Assembly (NCBI RefSeq): GCF_029946515.1
Contig: NZ_JARZHH010000067.1
Coordinates: forward strand, 1-60,835
Length of the DNA: 60,835 bases
Direction of reading: 5' to 3'
DNA from: Polyangium sp. 6x1
Lineage (GTDB): Bacteria; Myxococcota_A; Polyangia; Polyangiales; Polyangiaceae
In this document: positions 16,330 to 26,309 of the stretch, in pieces
How positions within the stretch are numbered: the first letter of the stretch is position 1
How the letters are laid out: every line of letters begins with the position of its first letter
Translations under genes and position numbers: made by a program
Notes under the pieces: model-generated
Seen by the model: the letters and a program-made list of their open reading frames with translations, nothing else
Database searches by the model: none
Told to the model about the DNA's origin: nothing

Positions 16330-17925
16330 CTACCTCGAAATGACGACAGCCGTCGTCGGCCCGTTCTCCGGGGCGCCTGCGCCCGCCGCCCCCTGCCAGC
16401 CGGGGGGCACGGGCGGGTCGGTCCAATGAAACAGCGTTTCCGCGTCGATCGGCGAGAGGTTCACGCAGCCGGCGCTCGTCGGCTCGCCGAAACGCTCGTG
16501 CCAGTAGGCCGCGTGCAGCGCGAAGGGCGGGTGGAAGTACTGCGTGTGGGGGACGTCGGCGATCCAGAACGAGCGGTCCTCGCCTTTTTCGGGCGACATC
16601 GTGGCCGCCTTGTCCTTGAACGTCACGTAAAACGTCCCGGTCGGCGTCGTGCTCGCCTTCACGTTGTCGATCCCCTTCACCGGCACGCCGCCCGATCCCG
16701 GCGAGATCAGCGTGGCGAACACGGGCTTCATGCCCTCGTACGCGACGAGCGTGCCTTGCGTGATTCGCACGTGCACCCACTTCATCCCTTCGCGCACGCC
16801 GAACGGCAGCTTTTGCCGCGGCTCGACGACCGTCGCGTCGGCTTGCTCCACCCACACGGGCTGCCCGCCCTCGTGCTCCTTCGTTTCGAGGTACGTGACC
16901 CCCGCGACCTCGGTGGTTTGACCCGTCAACATGGCATACGAGCGCGCGGGGAACGACGACCCCGCGCGCTCCATGGCGCCGCCCGGGAGCTTGCGCCATT
17001 TCGCGCGCGGCGATTTGCGGAACCAGGCGAGGGGCAAGGAGACGTCGTCGCCGAGGCGTATGCCGTGGAACGTGCTCGGGCGGAACGGGCGCACGCGGTC
17101 GGCGGGCACCACCGTGAGATCCACCGCGAGCAGGAACGTGCGTCCCTCGGCCGAAAACGCCTTCGTGTACGACAGCATGGATCCATGCGGAATGTTTTGC
17201 CGCACGAGATCGAATCGACCCGGACGCACCATTTTGCCGCCTTCGAGGAACGCGGGCAGCGGGTCGGTCGGCGTGATGGGCTGCGGCTCGGCGAGGTCCT
17301 CGTGGGCAGAGAGGAATTTCGACAGCGGCTCGACCTTGCCGGCGGGGCCGAGGAGCCGCTCGATACGCGCCTGCTCGCGCGGTGACGGCACGCGGTTGTA
17401 CATGGGCGCGCCATTGGAGATGGCGTATTTGTAGGGAAAGGGCCCGGGCACGGGCAAGGTCGCGTCGAACGCGGGCCGGACGTCGGGCGGAGGCTCGCGC
17501 GAGACGAGGGCGTCATTGCAGACGTACCCGCGCGGCTCGATCGCCCAGAACCCTCGCGCGCAGCCGGCCCCGCGCACGGGCTCGGGCTTTTTCAAGGCGA
17601 CCGACTCGCCGACCCGGATGTACCCGAGGTATCGCTCGCCCTTTTTCTCGGGCGTGGGGTAAATCCAGGGAATGCCCTCGACGGCATGAAGGCGCGGGCC
17701 GGAGGGAGCGACCGGCGCGGGCTCCGCAAGGGGAGCGGGAGCGGAAGCGGGCGCGGAAGCGGAAGCGGTTGCGGCAGCGGAAGCGGGAGCGGCAGCGGAA
17801 GCGGGAGCGGCAGCAGGCGCGGCGGCGGAAGCGGGCGCGGGCGCGGCAGCGGCGGGCGTGAGCGCGGGCTCGGACGGACCACATCCGAGCGCGAGCACAA
17901 ACAGAGCGAGAAGGGAGCCGCGCAT
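16330..17925 (-). CDS. L,D-transpeptidase (YkuD) lipoprotein
   Basis: The 531-residue product starts with a lipoprotein signal (C15 in LALGC), then a long Ala/Pro/Ser linker (about 20-75) coded by hexamer repeats, an SH3-like stretch (about 80-150), and a C-terminal YkuD domain with H476, S484 and the catalytic C487 in SAGCVN. Such enzymes form 3-3 peptidoglycan cross-links or attach proteins to the wall, in the periplasm. The linker would let the catalytic domain reach the wall from its lipid anchor. It diverges from the histidine kinase gene across the 43-bp array. Confidence 0.92.
   Translation of the reverse strand: MRGSLLALFVLALGCGPSEPALTPAAAAPAPASAAAPAAAPASAAAPASAAATASASAPASAPAPLAEPAPVAPSGPRLHAVEGIPWIYPTPEKKGERYLGYIRVGESVALKKPEPVRGAGCARGFWAIEPRGYVCNDALVSREPPPDVRPAFDATLPVPGPFPYKYAISNGAPMYNRVPSPREQARIERLLGPAGKVEPLSKFLSAHEDLAEPQPITPTDPLPAFLEGGKMVRPGRFDLVRQNIPHGSMLSYTKAFSAEGRTFLLAVDLTVVPADRVRPFRPSTFHGIRLGDDVSLPLAWFRKSPRAKWRKLPGGAMERAGSSFPARSYAMLTGQTTEVAGVTYLETKEHEGGQPVWVEQADATVVEPRQKLPFGVREGMKWVHVRITQGTLVAYEGMKPVFATLISPGSGGVPVKGIDNVKASTTPTGTFYVTFKDKAATMSPEKGEDRSFWIADVPHTQYFHPPFALHAAYWHERFGEPTSAGCVNLSPIDAETLFHWTDPPVPPGWQGAAGAGAPENGPTTAVVISR
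17731..17856. repeat. Degenerate GGAAGC/GGGAGC hexamer repeat coding the lipoprotein linker
   Basis: About twenty hexamers of the type GGAAGC, GGGAGC, GGCAGC and GGCGGC run in phase. On the minus strand they code for Ala, Pro and Ser in the linker of the L,D-transpeptidase. Related hexamers occur at 32322-32359, where no gene is evident. Confidence 0.75.
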
Positions 17926-17967
17926 CCTGCCCCCCAGCTATGCCCCGGATCCGCCCGCCGGCGCAAC

Positions 17968-18353
17968 TCCGCCGCGCCAAGCGCCCACCCCATCGCCCCG
18001 ATACCGCCTCGGCGCTGCGCCACACCCCCGTCGGAGGGCCCCGATCTCTCCTTGGCGCTGCGCCACGCCCTCCCAGGACCGCTCCCACCTCCGCGCGGCG
18101 CTCCGCCCCGCCCCTCCCCAGACGCGCCGACCTCCGCTCGGCGCTGCGCCAAGCCCTCCGAGGACCACCTCGACCTCCGCTCGGCGCTGCGCCAAGCCAC
18201 TCCCCCACCCTCCGAACCTCGGCTCGGCGCTGCGCCAAGCCCCTCCCCCACCCTCCGAACCTCGGCTTGGCGCTGCGCCAAGCCCCTCCCCACCCCCGGA
18301 ACCTCGGCTTGGCGCTGCGCCAAGCCCGTCCCCCGCCGTCCCGACCCCCCTTT
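17968..18353. repeat. 43-bp tandem array with a hairpin in each unit (about nine units)
   Basis: GGCGCTGCGCC or a near copy starts at 18011, 18054, 18097, 18140, 18183, 18226, 18269 and 18311, with a degenerate copy at 17968 and another at 18354. All spacings are 43 bp except one of 42. The best copies contain TTGGCGCTGCGCCAA, two perfect 7-bp arms around one base, followed by a pyrimidine-rich stretch. Copies at 18183, 18226 and 18269 are almost identical and the flanking ones decay outward. Since 43 is not a multiple of three, this is not coding. It fills most of the 538-bp spacer between two divergent genes. Confidence 0.9.
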
Positions 18354-18463
18354 GGCGCATCGCCGCTCCATTTTGGAGCATCGGTCGCTCCGTTTTGGAG
18401 CACCCGCCGCTCGGGTTCGACGCATCCGCGCGCCGAAAAACCCGTAGCATCGCTCCACGCCCC

Positions 18464-20662
18464 ATGGCTCCGCAGCGCCGCACCCTCCCCCCTCCCTCCA
18501 CCATCCGCCCCCCGAAGGCCCCGAGCCACCTCCAGGCCGAGATCCTCGCCGCCGCCTGGGAAGCCTTCTCCGCGCTCCTCTTCATCTGGACCGTCGTCCC
18601 CGACGCCCTCTCCGCGGCCCTGCCCCTCGCCATCACCATCGGCGTCGTCTCCCTCTCCCTCTCCGCCCTCGCCGGACCCGCCCTCGTCCGCCGCGGCCCC
18701 CGCGGCCTCTTCTTCGCCGCCCTCGTCCGCACCCTCTCGTGGCCCCTCGCGGTCAGCCCCCTCGTCCCGCACATCGGCTCCCGCGTCCTCTTCGCCGCCG
18801 CCGGCTTCGGCCTCATGGCCGGCGGCATCCGCCGCGCCTTCTACCGAGGCCTGACCCCGTTCGCCGAAACCACCACCGACCTCGGCGACCTCCGCGACAA
18901 ACTCGCCGAGTCCGCCATGGTCGCCGGCATCGTCGGTGGCCACACCCTCATGCTCTTCTGCGTCGCGTTCCTCCGCACGCAGAGCCCCGTGCTCTTCAAG
19001 GCCTGGCTCGAGATCGTCCCAGCCCTCGCCCTCGTCGGCACGATCGGCTTCACGCTCGCGATCCGTCCCGCCACACGCCACGTCGCCCGCGCCCTCGCCG
19101 CCGGCCCGAACGGCGACCGCGCCCTGCACGAGCGCGCCATCGCCCAGGCCGAGGCCCTGCCGAGCACCCTCTCCTACCTGAACTTCGCCGTCTGGTCGGC
19201 CTTCATCACGATCGGCGTCTTTTACGCCCGCCCCAGCCGCGCCTGGTCCCTCGCCGACGCCGTCATGCAGATCTGCCTCGGCATCCTCTTCGCCTTCGGC
19301 GTCTCTTTTTACCAGCGCGCCTGGGACCGCGACACCGTCGCGCCCATCCTCGAACGCCTGCGCGCCTGGACCGGCGCAGGCGTCGCCATGCTCGCCGAGC
19401 CCATCACGCTCCGAAGGCGCATGCTGCGCGACTTCGGCCTGCCGCTGCTCTTCACCACCACCCTCTCGCTCTTCTCCTCCGTCGGCCTCTACCGCGCCCT
19501 CTCCGTCGGCAGCGACCTCCGCCAGGACGTCAACGCCATCGCCGCCCTCATCGCCGCATTCAGCACGATGGTCGTCGCCGCGCTCGGCGTCGTGGCCCGC
19601 ACCGCGCGCGAGCTCAGCCGCCCCCTCGCCGTGCTCGCCGGCGCCGCCGATCTCGTGGCCGGCGGCGCCCTCGACGCCGCAGCCCCGCCCGTCCCCGGGC
19701 CCGTGGAGGTCGTCGGCCTCGGCGAGAGCATCGAGCGCATGCGCGTCCGCCTCGCCGGCACGATCGCCGAGCTCGAACGCGAGCGCGCCGGCCTCGAAGA
19801 GAACGTCGCCGCCCGCACGGCCGAGCTCACGAAGACCCTCGACGAGCTGCGCCGCGCCCAGGCCGCCCTCGTCCAGGGCGAGCGTCTCGCCTCGATCGGC
19901 GAGCTCTTCGCCGGCGTCGCACACGAGATCTACAACCCGCTCACGGCCATCGCAGGCGCCGCCGCCCCGCTCGAACGCCTCTCCTCCGAGCTCGGCCAGA
20001 CCCTCGCCGCCTTCCGCGCGGCCCTGCCCGAGCTCTCCCCCGCCCGACGAAACGAGCTCGAACGCACCATGCACGAGCTCGACGTCGACGCCGCCCTCGA
20101 AGACCTCGTCGGCATCTCGCACCTGCTCCGCCGCGCGAGCGACCGCGCCGTCCGCATCGTCGGCAACCTGAAGAGTTTCTCCCGGTCCCCCGGCGAAGTC
20201 GTGCCGACGGACCTCGTCGCCGGCATCGAGGAGACACTCGTGCTGCTCGGCCGCCGTCTGCGCGACGCCGGCATCGAGGTCGAGAAGCGGTACGGCGACG
20301 TGCCCGAGGTCCTCTGTCGCTCGGGCGAGATGAGCCAGGTATGCATGAACCTGCTCGTCAACGCGATTCAAGCCCTCGAATGCGACGGGCGCCCAAACAA
20401 ACCGACGCCGCGCATCGTCATCGAAGCCCGCCGCGACGGAGGCGCAGCGCTCGTCGCCGTCAGCGACAATGGCCCCGGCGTCCCCGACGACCTCGCGAGC
20501 CAGATCTTCGAGCCCTTCTTCACGACAAAACCCCGCGGCCAAGGAACGGGCCTCGGCTTGTCGATTTCGGGCGACATCGCCCGGCGCCACGGCGGCGCGC
20601 TGACGCTGGAGCGCGAAGGCAGCGGCGGCGCGCGGTTCGTTTGTCGGATTCCGCTGGCGTGA
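18464..20662 (+). CDS. Membrane sensor histidine kinase
   Basis: The 732-residue product has about eight hydrophobic helices in residues 30-380, a HAMP-like region and a coiled coil (about 440-475), then a HisKA domain with H487 in GVAHEIYNPL and an ATPase domain with N633 (LLVNAIQAL), D668 in DNGPG and GLGLS near 695. Transmitter output is cytoplasmic; no receiver domain or partner regulator is attached. The ATG at 18464 opens just after the repeat array. The multi-helix sensor part has no family I recognise. It converges on the large fusion gene with 9 bp between stops. Confidence 0.93.
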   Translation: MAPQRRTLPPPSTIRPPKAPSHLQAEILAAAWEAFSALLFIWTVVPDALSAALPLAITIGVVSLSLSALAGPALVRRGPRGLFFAALVRTLSWPLAVSPLVPHIGSRVLFAAAGFGLMAGGIRRAFYRGLTPFAETTTDLGDLRDKLAESAMVAGIVGGHTLMLFCVAFLRTQSPVLFKAWLEIVPALALVGTIGFTLAIRPATRHVARALAAGPNGDRALHERAIAQAEALPSTLSYLNFAVWSAFITIGVFYARPSRAWSLADAVMQICLGILFAFGVSFYQRAWDRDTVAPILERLRAWTGAGVAMLAEPITLRRRMLRDFGLPLLFTTTLSLFSSVGLYRALSVGSDLRQDVNAIAALIAAFSTMVVAALGVVARTARELSRPLAVLAGAADLVAGGALDAAAPPVPGPVEVVGLGESIERMRVRLAGTIAELERERAGLEENVAARTAELTKTLDELRRAQAALVQGERLASIGELFAGVAHEIYNPLTAIAGAAAPLERLSSELGQTLAAFRAALPELSPARRNELERTMHELDVDAALEDLVGISHLLRRASDRAVRIVGNLKSFSRSPGEVVPTDLVAGIEETLVLLGRRLRDAGIEVEKRYGDVPEVLCRSGEMSQVCMNLLVNAIQALECDGRPNKPTPRIVIEARRDGGAALVAVSDNGPGVPDDLASQIFEPFFTTKPRGQGTGLGLSISGDIARRHGGALTLEREGSGGARFVCRIPLA

Positions 20663-20671
20663 GGAGGATGG

Positions 20672-23600
20672 CTAGCGCCCGACCGAGAGCGAGACGTGAA
20701 AGTTCGCCCCTCGATCCTCGTTCGGACGCACGCCAATCCGACCACCGTGGTTCTCGACGATGGTCTTGCAGATCGAGAGGCCCATCCCCATGCCTCCCTG
20801 CTTGGTCGTATAGAATGGGCTGAAGATGCGCGCGGCCTCCTCCGGGCTCACGCCCGGACCGGTGTCCTTCACCTCGAGCACAAGGACATCAGGATCGGTG
20901 AGGCGCGTTCGCACCAGGATTTCGTGGGGACCGGGGGCGACACCACATGTCGCCTCGGACGCATTGACGACGAGGTTCACGATGACCTGTTGCAACTGGA
21001 CGCGGTCGCCGAGCACCGGGGGAAGCTTGTCGGCGAGGTCCAGGCGGATCGCTGCGCCATTCCGCTGCACGCGGGCCCGTGTCAGCAGGACGACCTCTCG
21101 AATCGCCTCGTTGAGGTCGAGCGGCACGTGCGCTTCCCCGGAGCGTCCAAACAGGGCTCGGAGCCGACTGATCACGTTCTCCGCCCGCACGACGTCGCGG
21201 GTGATGCAGCTCGCGGCCTCGCTCGCCTCTTTCGGATTCGCCGGGTCACGCTGGAGCCAGTTCACGCACGCGCTCGCATTGGCGCCGATCGCGGCAAGCG
21301 GCTGACTGATCTCGTGGGCGATCGCGGCTGCCATCTCGCCCAAACTCGACACCCGCGTGAGATCGGCGAGCGCTGCCTGCGTGCGCTGGAGGGCCTCCTC
21401 CGAACGTCGGACCTCCGTGACGTCCCGGATGGCGCCGACGTACTGTTCCTGCTCCGTCTCGTCGTCGGAGACGCGATGGGCGGAAATGCTGACGTGCTTG
21501 ACGAAGCCGTCCGGCATCATCAGCCGATACTCGACCTGCGGGCCTCCCACGAGGCGCGAGGGGTCGGCGACGAGGCCATCGAAGATGCGGAGGTCGTGGG
21601 GATGGATGCGCGTGCGCATCGACTCCACCGAGGGCGAGCTCGCCACACCGAAGATGCGGAACACCTCGTCGGACCAGAAGATCTCCTCCGTCCGAGGCTT
21701 CCAGCTGAAGGTGCCCGTCTGGCCGATGCTCTCGGCCTTGCTCATGTAGACCTTGGCCTGCCGCAGGTCCGCATAGAGCTGCGCGTTCTCGAGCGACATC
21801 GCGGACTGCGACGCCAAGAGCTCGAGAATCGCGAAGCGCCCCGGTGTGAAGATGCCAGGCGCGAGGTCGTTCTCCAGGTGGAGAACGCCTACGAGCCGCG
21901 CCTGCTTGACGAGGGGAAGGCAAAGCACCGAGCGTGAGCCGCGTCGACGGAAGTAGGCTTCCTCCGAGAACGGGTTGGCTTCGGCCGCATCCCCGAGGAG
22001 CACGCTCTCTTGCGTCCGTCGAACATAGTGGAGCAGCGCGAGCGGGAGATCGCGCTCGGAGACGGGAGCACGCCGGAGGTCGAGGCTCACGCCATCGGGC
22101 TGCGCGCGCCCCTCGGCGACGACCTCGAGGGCCTCTCCGCGCGGCAGGACGAGCACGCCTCGCTGCGCGCCGGCGTGCTCGAGCGCCGTCTTGAGCAGCG
22201 TCTCGATCAATCGCTCGAGCACGATCTCCTGCGAGATCGCTTGGCCCAGGCGGACCACCGTCGTCAGATCGAGCTCGTGGAGCCCACGCGAAAGCGCGGT
22301 GGGGCTTCCGCCGCGCGGGCCTGCCAAGAGGAACGGGTAGACATTCTCGAGCGCGCGCACCTTCGCCTCCGCGCCCCAGGCGCGATAGGCGGCGTGGGCG
22401 TGGCGGAGATAGGCCTCGGTGACGATCGCGTGGCCGCGCTGCTCGTGGAACCGCGCCGCGTGCTCGCTGGCGATCGCCTCGACGTGGAGCTGGTGATGCT
22501 CCTGCGCCATGCGGATGGCCCTCTCGTAGAGGCCCTCCGCGTCGAGGACCCGCGCTTCGATCCGCGCCGTCTCCGCCGCGAGGAGAATCGCCTTCGCCCC
22601 GAAGTTCTCGGGGCAGTGGGTCGCCCAGATGTCGAGCTGCCGCTTGTACTCCGCCAGGCTCTCGCGATGCGCATGCGTGGCCTCGGGCGGAGCACCGTCG
22701 CAGAGGCCCGCGTGCACCAGCGCGGCATAAAAATGGTGCTCCTCCACGTCGAGGTTCGACGCGGAAGACCAGATGAGCGCGCGCGCGGCATTCGCAGCGT
22801 GGAGCGCGGCCTGGAGATCCCGCGCGAAGAAGCGGACGGTCAGCTTCCGGATCCAGTACCAGCACGTGACGAGCGGCATCCCTGGGTTCGTCTCGAGGTC
22901 GCGCTCGAAGGCCGCCTCGTCGCGCGACGCGTCCGACATGTCCGGGAAGGCACTGCCGGCCCGACGCAGCGTGCGGATCAGCCGGAGCTGGTCGGTCGCG
23001 AGCACGACGCACGGCAGAACGTTGAGCTTTGTGGCCGTCTCGATGGCGAATTCGGCCTCCGCTTCGGCATCGGCGAGGGGTCTTCCACTGGCCAGATAGT
23101 TCGAGACGATCTGGAACCACCCGCTTCCGACGATCGGCTCTCCGATTCGTTGTGCCTCTGTGATCGCGTGCTTCTCGTAGCGTACGCAAACGTCGAAAGG
23201 CTGGGACCAAGGCCCGATCATCGCGCCCATGCCGTGTTGCACGAGGGCGCGGTACTGGTCGAGCCGATGGCGTTCGACGAGCTCGAGGGCGAGCTCTCCG
23301 AGCGGGCGCGCGATCGCGTAGTCGCCGAACCGGGGGCCGACCACCATGCCCAGCAGCAGATAGCCGATGGCAGAGGCGTCCGCGTGTCCGCGCTCGAGGC
23401 TCTGATTGACCATGCGGCAGACCAGGAGGTCGTGGAGCCGATCGTGATTGCCCCACCGCGCCGGCTGGGTCAGCTGGAACGCGAGCTCGAGGGTTCGGGC
23501 GTGAAGCTCGTCCGCGCAGACCGGAACGTCCGCGAGATCGGCGATGCTCCTCGTCCCGAGCTGCTCTCGAATCCGGCCGTACTCGCGGGCGAGGTCTTCG

Positions 23601-26137
23601 TCCGTCGGTGCCGATGGCAACGGGCTTCCCGCCCCATTCAGGTACGCGAGCCCGACCTCGAGGCCTCGGTTGAAGTCGCCCGAGTAGTAGGAGACGGCCG
23701 CACGCAGCGCCACGACTCTTCCCGCATCGGTCAGGCGCGTGGCGCGGGCCGCGAGATCGACGAGTCGAAGCTCGGCGCTCGCGAGCTCACCGCAGAGCGA
23801 GTCGCACTCGGCATGGCCGTACGCGAGCTCGAACATGAGCTCGGGATGTCGCGACCACGGATCCGACGCGAGGCTCTCGAGGATTCGCGTCGCTTCGCTC
23901 ACGTACGTCCGCGCGGTCGCATGAGCGCCGGCGGACTTCGCGCGCTTGCCGGCCGAAAGGCTCAACGTCACGAGATCCACGCGCTCCGAGGCCGACAACC
24001 ATGCGAGGCCGCGCGTCAGGTGCCCGACGACGTCGAACACGGATTCAACCATGTCCGCGGGAGCCGCACCACGAAGCTTGCGACCGATCACCGCGTGGAG
24101 CGTCGCCCTCTGCTCCTCCGAGAGGAGGGAGTATGCAGCTTCGCGCACGCGATCATGAACGAACGAGAACCCCGAGGCCCCGCGATGGAGGAGGCCGACG
24201 GCGGCGGCGTCGGCAAGGCCGCCGTCGATCTCTTGGAGCTCGCGCTCGCAGTGGCTCGCCAGCTGGGCAGGCGAGGCCGCGTTCCCGAAGCACGCGAGCG
24301 CCGCGAGCGCGTCGCCCGTGGTGCGCGGAAGCCGCTCGATGCGGCGGAGGACGAGCTCGACGACGTTGTCGGTCGAAGGGCGTCCTCGAATCACGTCGAG
24401 GTCCCACGCCCAGAGGCGACGTTCTCGATCGAAGCCGATCAAGCGGGCATCACAGAGCTCACGAAAGAACTGGAGCGCGAAGAAGGGATTGCCCTCCGTC
24501 TTCTCGACGACGAGCCGAGAGAGGTCGTCGATGTCGGCGGGAGGAGCCCGGAGCGCGTCGGTCAAGAGCTCGCTCACGTGCGAGCTCGAGAGGCCAGCGA
24601 GCTCGACCTCCACGAGCGGCGCGCTCACGCTGCGAAGCCGACGGATCGTCGCGGTGAGCGGGTGCGCTTCGCTGACCTCGTTGCTGCGGTAGGCGCCGAC
24701 GAAGAGGACGTGCTTCACGTCCGGGTGCGCCACGACGTGGTCGACGAAATCGAGCGTGCCGCGATCCAGCCACTGGAGGTCGTCGAGGAAGAGTACAAGC
24801 GGCCGGTCGTTCCGGGCGAACGCCGAGAGAAACTGACGGAAGGCAAAGAAATGCCGGTCCCGCACGTTCTCGAGCGGCACAGCGGGAACCGGCGGCTGCG
24901 GTCCGAGGACGAGGGAAAGCTCCGCCACGAGCTCGCACATGAGGGGGGCGTTCGGGCCGAGCGCCCGGCCGAGCGCCTCACGCCACGGCGTGAGCTCCTC
25001 CTCCGAGCGGGTGAGGAGTTGCCTCACGAGAGCGCCGAAAGCCTGCGAGAGCGGCGCGTAGGGGATGTTCCCCTTGTACTGATCGAACTTGCCGGACGCG
25101 AACCAACCCGGTCTTGCGAGGAGAGCTCGATCGAGCTCGCGCGCGACGACCGATTTCCCGATGCCGGAGGGCCCGGAAATGAGGAGCAGCCCTGCCGCTG
25201 CCTCGGTGGCCACGCGCTCGAACGCGCGTAGCACCTCGCCGATCTCGCGCGCTCTTCCATAGAGGCGCTCAGGCAGGACCAAGCGGTCCGGGATGTCGGC
25301 TTCGCCGAGCGGGAACGCGGAGACGACGCCGGCTTGCCATTGTTCGAGGCCGCGCCGGAGATCCGCCTCCACGCCAGCCGCCGTCTGGTAGCGGTCCTCG
25401 GGTGCCTTGGCGAGGAGCTTCATGACGATCGCGGCGATCATCGCCGGAAGCGCGGGGGCGCGTTCTTCGAGCGGCACCGGCGGCCTTGCGATGTGGCAAT
25501 GGACCCACTCGATCGGAAGCGAGGCCGAGAACGGCAGATCACCGGCCAGGAGCTGATACAGCGTGACGCCGAGCGAGTAGAGATCGCTCCGCATGTCGAC
25601 GGAGCGGTTCATGCGGCCGGTCTGCTCCGGGGCGATGTAGGGGAGCGAGCCCACGCCGTGTCGCCCCGCGTCGAAGATGCGGTGCTCGCGATCGGCGCGC
25701 ATGGCGAGCCCGAAGCCAGTGAGGCGGACGCGTCCGCTCGCGTCGACGAGAACGTTGGCCGGACGAATATCCTGGTGAATCAAGCCGTGCGCATGCGTTC
25801 TGGCGAGAGCGCTCGAAAGCTCGGTCGCGATTCGCAGCAGCGAACCGACGTCGTCGCCGTTGTGCTCGAGCCGCGTGGAGAGGAGCTCTCCTCCCGGGTC
25901 GTCGAGGAGGAGCACGGGCTTGCCCGCCTCCTGCACAAGCTCGCGGGGACGTGCTGCCCAGCTCGGATCGAGCTCGGCGCGGAGGTCGTGCTCGTGAAGC
26001 AGGCGCTCGACCGAGACGTGTCTCGACGTAGGCGCGAGGACGAGCGATGGTGGCCGTTGCGCCGTCCCGAGGCGTCGCCACAGCTCCCACTCCCCATCGT
26101 GTCGGAGCAGCACCGATCCAGCCGACAGCTCGTTCAT
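20672..26137 (-). CDS. Giant kinase-like/AAA ATPase/GAF-PAS histidine kinase fusion
   Basis: At 1821 residues this is a fused signalling protein. Order: Ser/Thr-kinase-like domain (about 10-270), AAA/ORC-type ATPase with P-loop GPSGIGK (K328), a long helical TPR-like region (about 700-1300), GAF (about 1330-1480), PAS (about 1490-1590), HisKA with H1608 in IAHEISQPL, and an ATPase domain near the end (GPGVSPEEA, GMGMGLSI). The kinase-like domain has HQD (121-123) and GFG (141-143) where HRD and DFG are normal, and no clear glycine loop, so it is probably a pseudokinase. That pattern is shared by this family, known in myxobacteria and cyanobacteria. The output would be histidine phosphorelay to an unlinked regulator. 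Confidence 0.93.
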   Translation of the reverse strand: MNELSAGSVLLRHDGEWELWRRLGTAQRPPSLVLAPTSRHVSVERLLHEHDLRAELDPSWAARPRELVQEAGKPVLLLDDPGGELLSTRLEHNGDDVGSLLRIATELSSALARTHAHGLIHQDIRPANVLVDASGRVRLTGFGLAMRADREHRIFDAGRHGVGSLPYIAPEQTGRMNRSVDMRSDLYSLGVTLYQLLAGDLPFSASLPIEWVHCHIARPPVPLEERAPALPAMIAAIVMKLLAKAPEDRYQTAAGVEADLRRGLEQWQAGVVSAFPLGEADIPDRLVLPERLYGRAREIGEVLRAFERVATEAAAGLLLISGPSGIGKSVVARELDRALLARPGWFASGKFDQYKGNIPYAPLSQAFGALVRQLLTRSEEELTPWREALGRALGPNAPLMCELVAELSLVLGPQPPVPAVPLENVRDRHFFAFRQFLSAFARNDRPLVLFLDDLQWLDRGTLDFVDHVVAHPDVKHVLFVGAYRSNEVSEAHPLTATIRRLRSVSAPLVEVELAGLSSSHVSELLTDALRAPPADIDDLSRLVVEKTEGNPFFALQFFRELCDARLIGFDRERRLWAWDLDVIRGRPSTDNVVELVLRRIERLPRTTGDALAALACFGNAASPAQLASHCERELQEIDGGLADAAAVGLLHRGASGFSFVHDRVREAAYSLLSEEQRATLHAVIGRKLRGAAPADMVESVFDVVGHLTRGLAWLSASERVDLVTLSLSAGKRAKSAGAHATARTYVSEATRILESLASDPWSRHPELMFELAYGHAECDSLCGELASAELRLVDLAARATRLTDAGRVVALRAAVSYYSGDFNRGLEVGLAYLNGAGSPLPSAPTDEDLAREYGRIREQLGTRSIADLADVPVCADELHARTLELAFQLTQPARWGNHDRLHDLLVCRMVNQSLERGHADASAIGYLLLGMVVGPRFGDYAIARPLGELALELVERHRLDQYRALVQHGMGAMIGPWSQPFDVCVRYEKHAITEAQRIGEPIVGSGWFQIVSNYLASGRPLADAEAEAEFAIETATKLNVLPCVVLATDQLRLIRTLRRAGSAFPDMSDASRDEAAFERDLETNPGMPLVTCWYWIRKLTVRFFARDLQAALHAANAARALIWSSASNLDVEEHHFYAALVHAGLCDGAPPEATHAHRESLAEYKRQLDIWATHCPENFGAKAILLAAETARIEARVLDAEGLYERAIRMAQEHHQLHVEAIASEHAARFHEQRGHAIVTEAYLRHAHAAYRAWGAEAKVRALENVYPFLLAGPRGGSPTALSRGLHELDLTTVVRLGQAISQEIVLERLIETLLKTALEHAGAQRGVLVLPRGEALEVVAEGRAQPDGVSLDLRRAPVSERDLPLALLHYVRRTQESVLLGDAAEANPFSEEAYFRRRGSRSVLCLPLVKQARLVGVLHLENDLAPGIFTPGRFAILELLASQSAMSLENAQLYADLRQAKVYMSKAESIGQTGTFSWKPRTEEIFWSDEVFRIFGVASSPSVESMRTRIHPHDLRIFDGLVADPSRLVGGPQVEYRLMMPDGFVKHVSISAHRVSDDETEQEQYVGAIRDVTEVRRSEEALQRTQAALADLTRVSSLGEMAAAIAHEISQPLAAIGANASACVNWLQRDPANPKEASEAASCITRDVVRAENVISRLRALFGRSGEAHVPLDLNEAIREVVLLTRARVQRNGAAIRLDLADKLPPVLGDRVQLQQVIVNLVVNASEATCGVAPGPHEILVRTRLTDPDVLVLEVKDTGPGVSPEEAARIFSPFYTTKQGGMGMGLSICKTIVENHGGRIGVRPNEDRGANFHVSLSVGR

Positions 26138-26268
26138 GCTCGTCCTCTGCGAGGGCGCGCTGACGGGAAGCGACGGTCCGGCTCACTGCCCGGCGCGGCC
26201 CAAGGCACCTACCAAAAGTGCCACCGTCGATCAACGACGATTCGAGCCGCCGCGCCGGCGCTCACAAT

Positions 26269-26280
26269 CCTTGCGCAAGG
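26269..26280. promoter_or_regulatory. 12-bp perfect palindrome upstream of the giant fusion gene
   Basis: CCTTGCGCAAGG lies in the 172-bp spacer between the cysteine hydrolase stop and the start of the fusion gene, followed by a half-site CGCAAGG after 4 bases. It could be a regulator site for the fusion gene. Nothing else was recognised in this spacer. Confidence 0.35.
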
Positions 26281-26309
26281 CACGCAAGGAAAGAGCAACG
26301 GACACGGGG

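Noticed and set aside
17968-18353. The 43-bp array as a CRISPR
   Set aside because: Units are contiguous with no unique spacers and no cas genes are near.
17513-20590. A long open frame on the minus strand opposite the histidine kinase gene
   Set aside because: It reads as a Gly/Glu/Asp-rich shadow of the kinase gene with no domain; high GC keeps the antisense frame open.
20672-26137. Loss of HRD/DFG as a sign of a broken gene
   Set aside because: The frame is intact over 1821 codons and the same changes are typical of this family.
26199-26224. A sigma-54 promoter (TGGCAC on the minus strand) before the giant fusion gene
   Set aside because: The -12 GC element is not at the needed spacing from the -24 GG.
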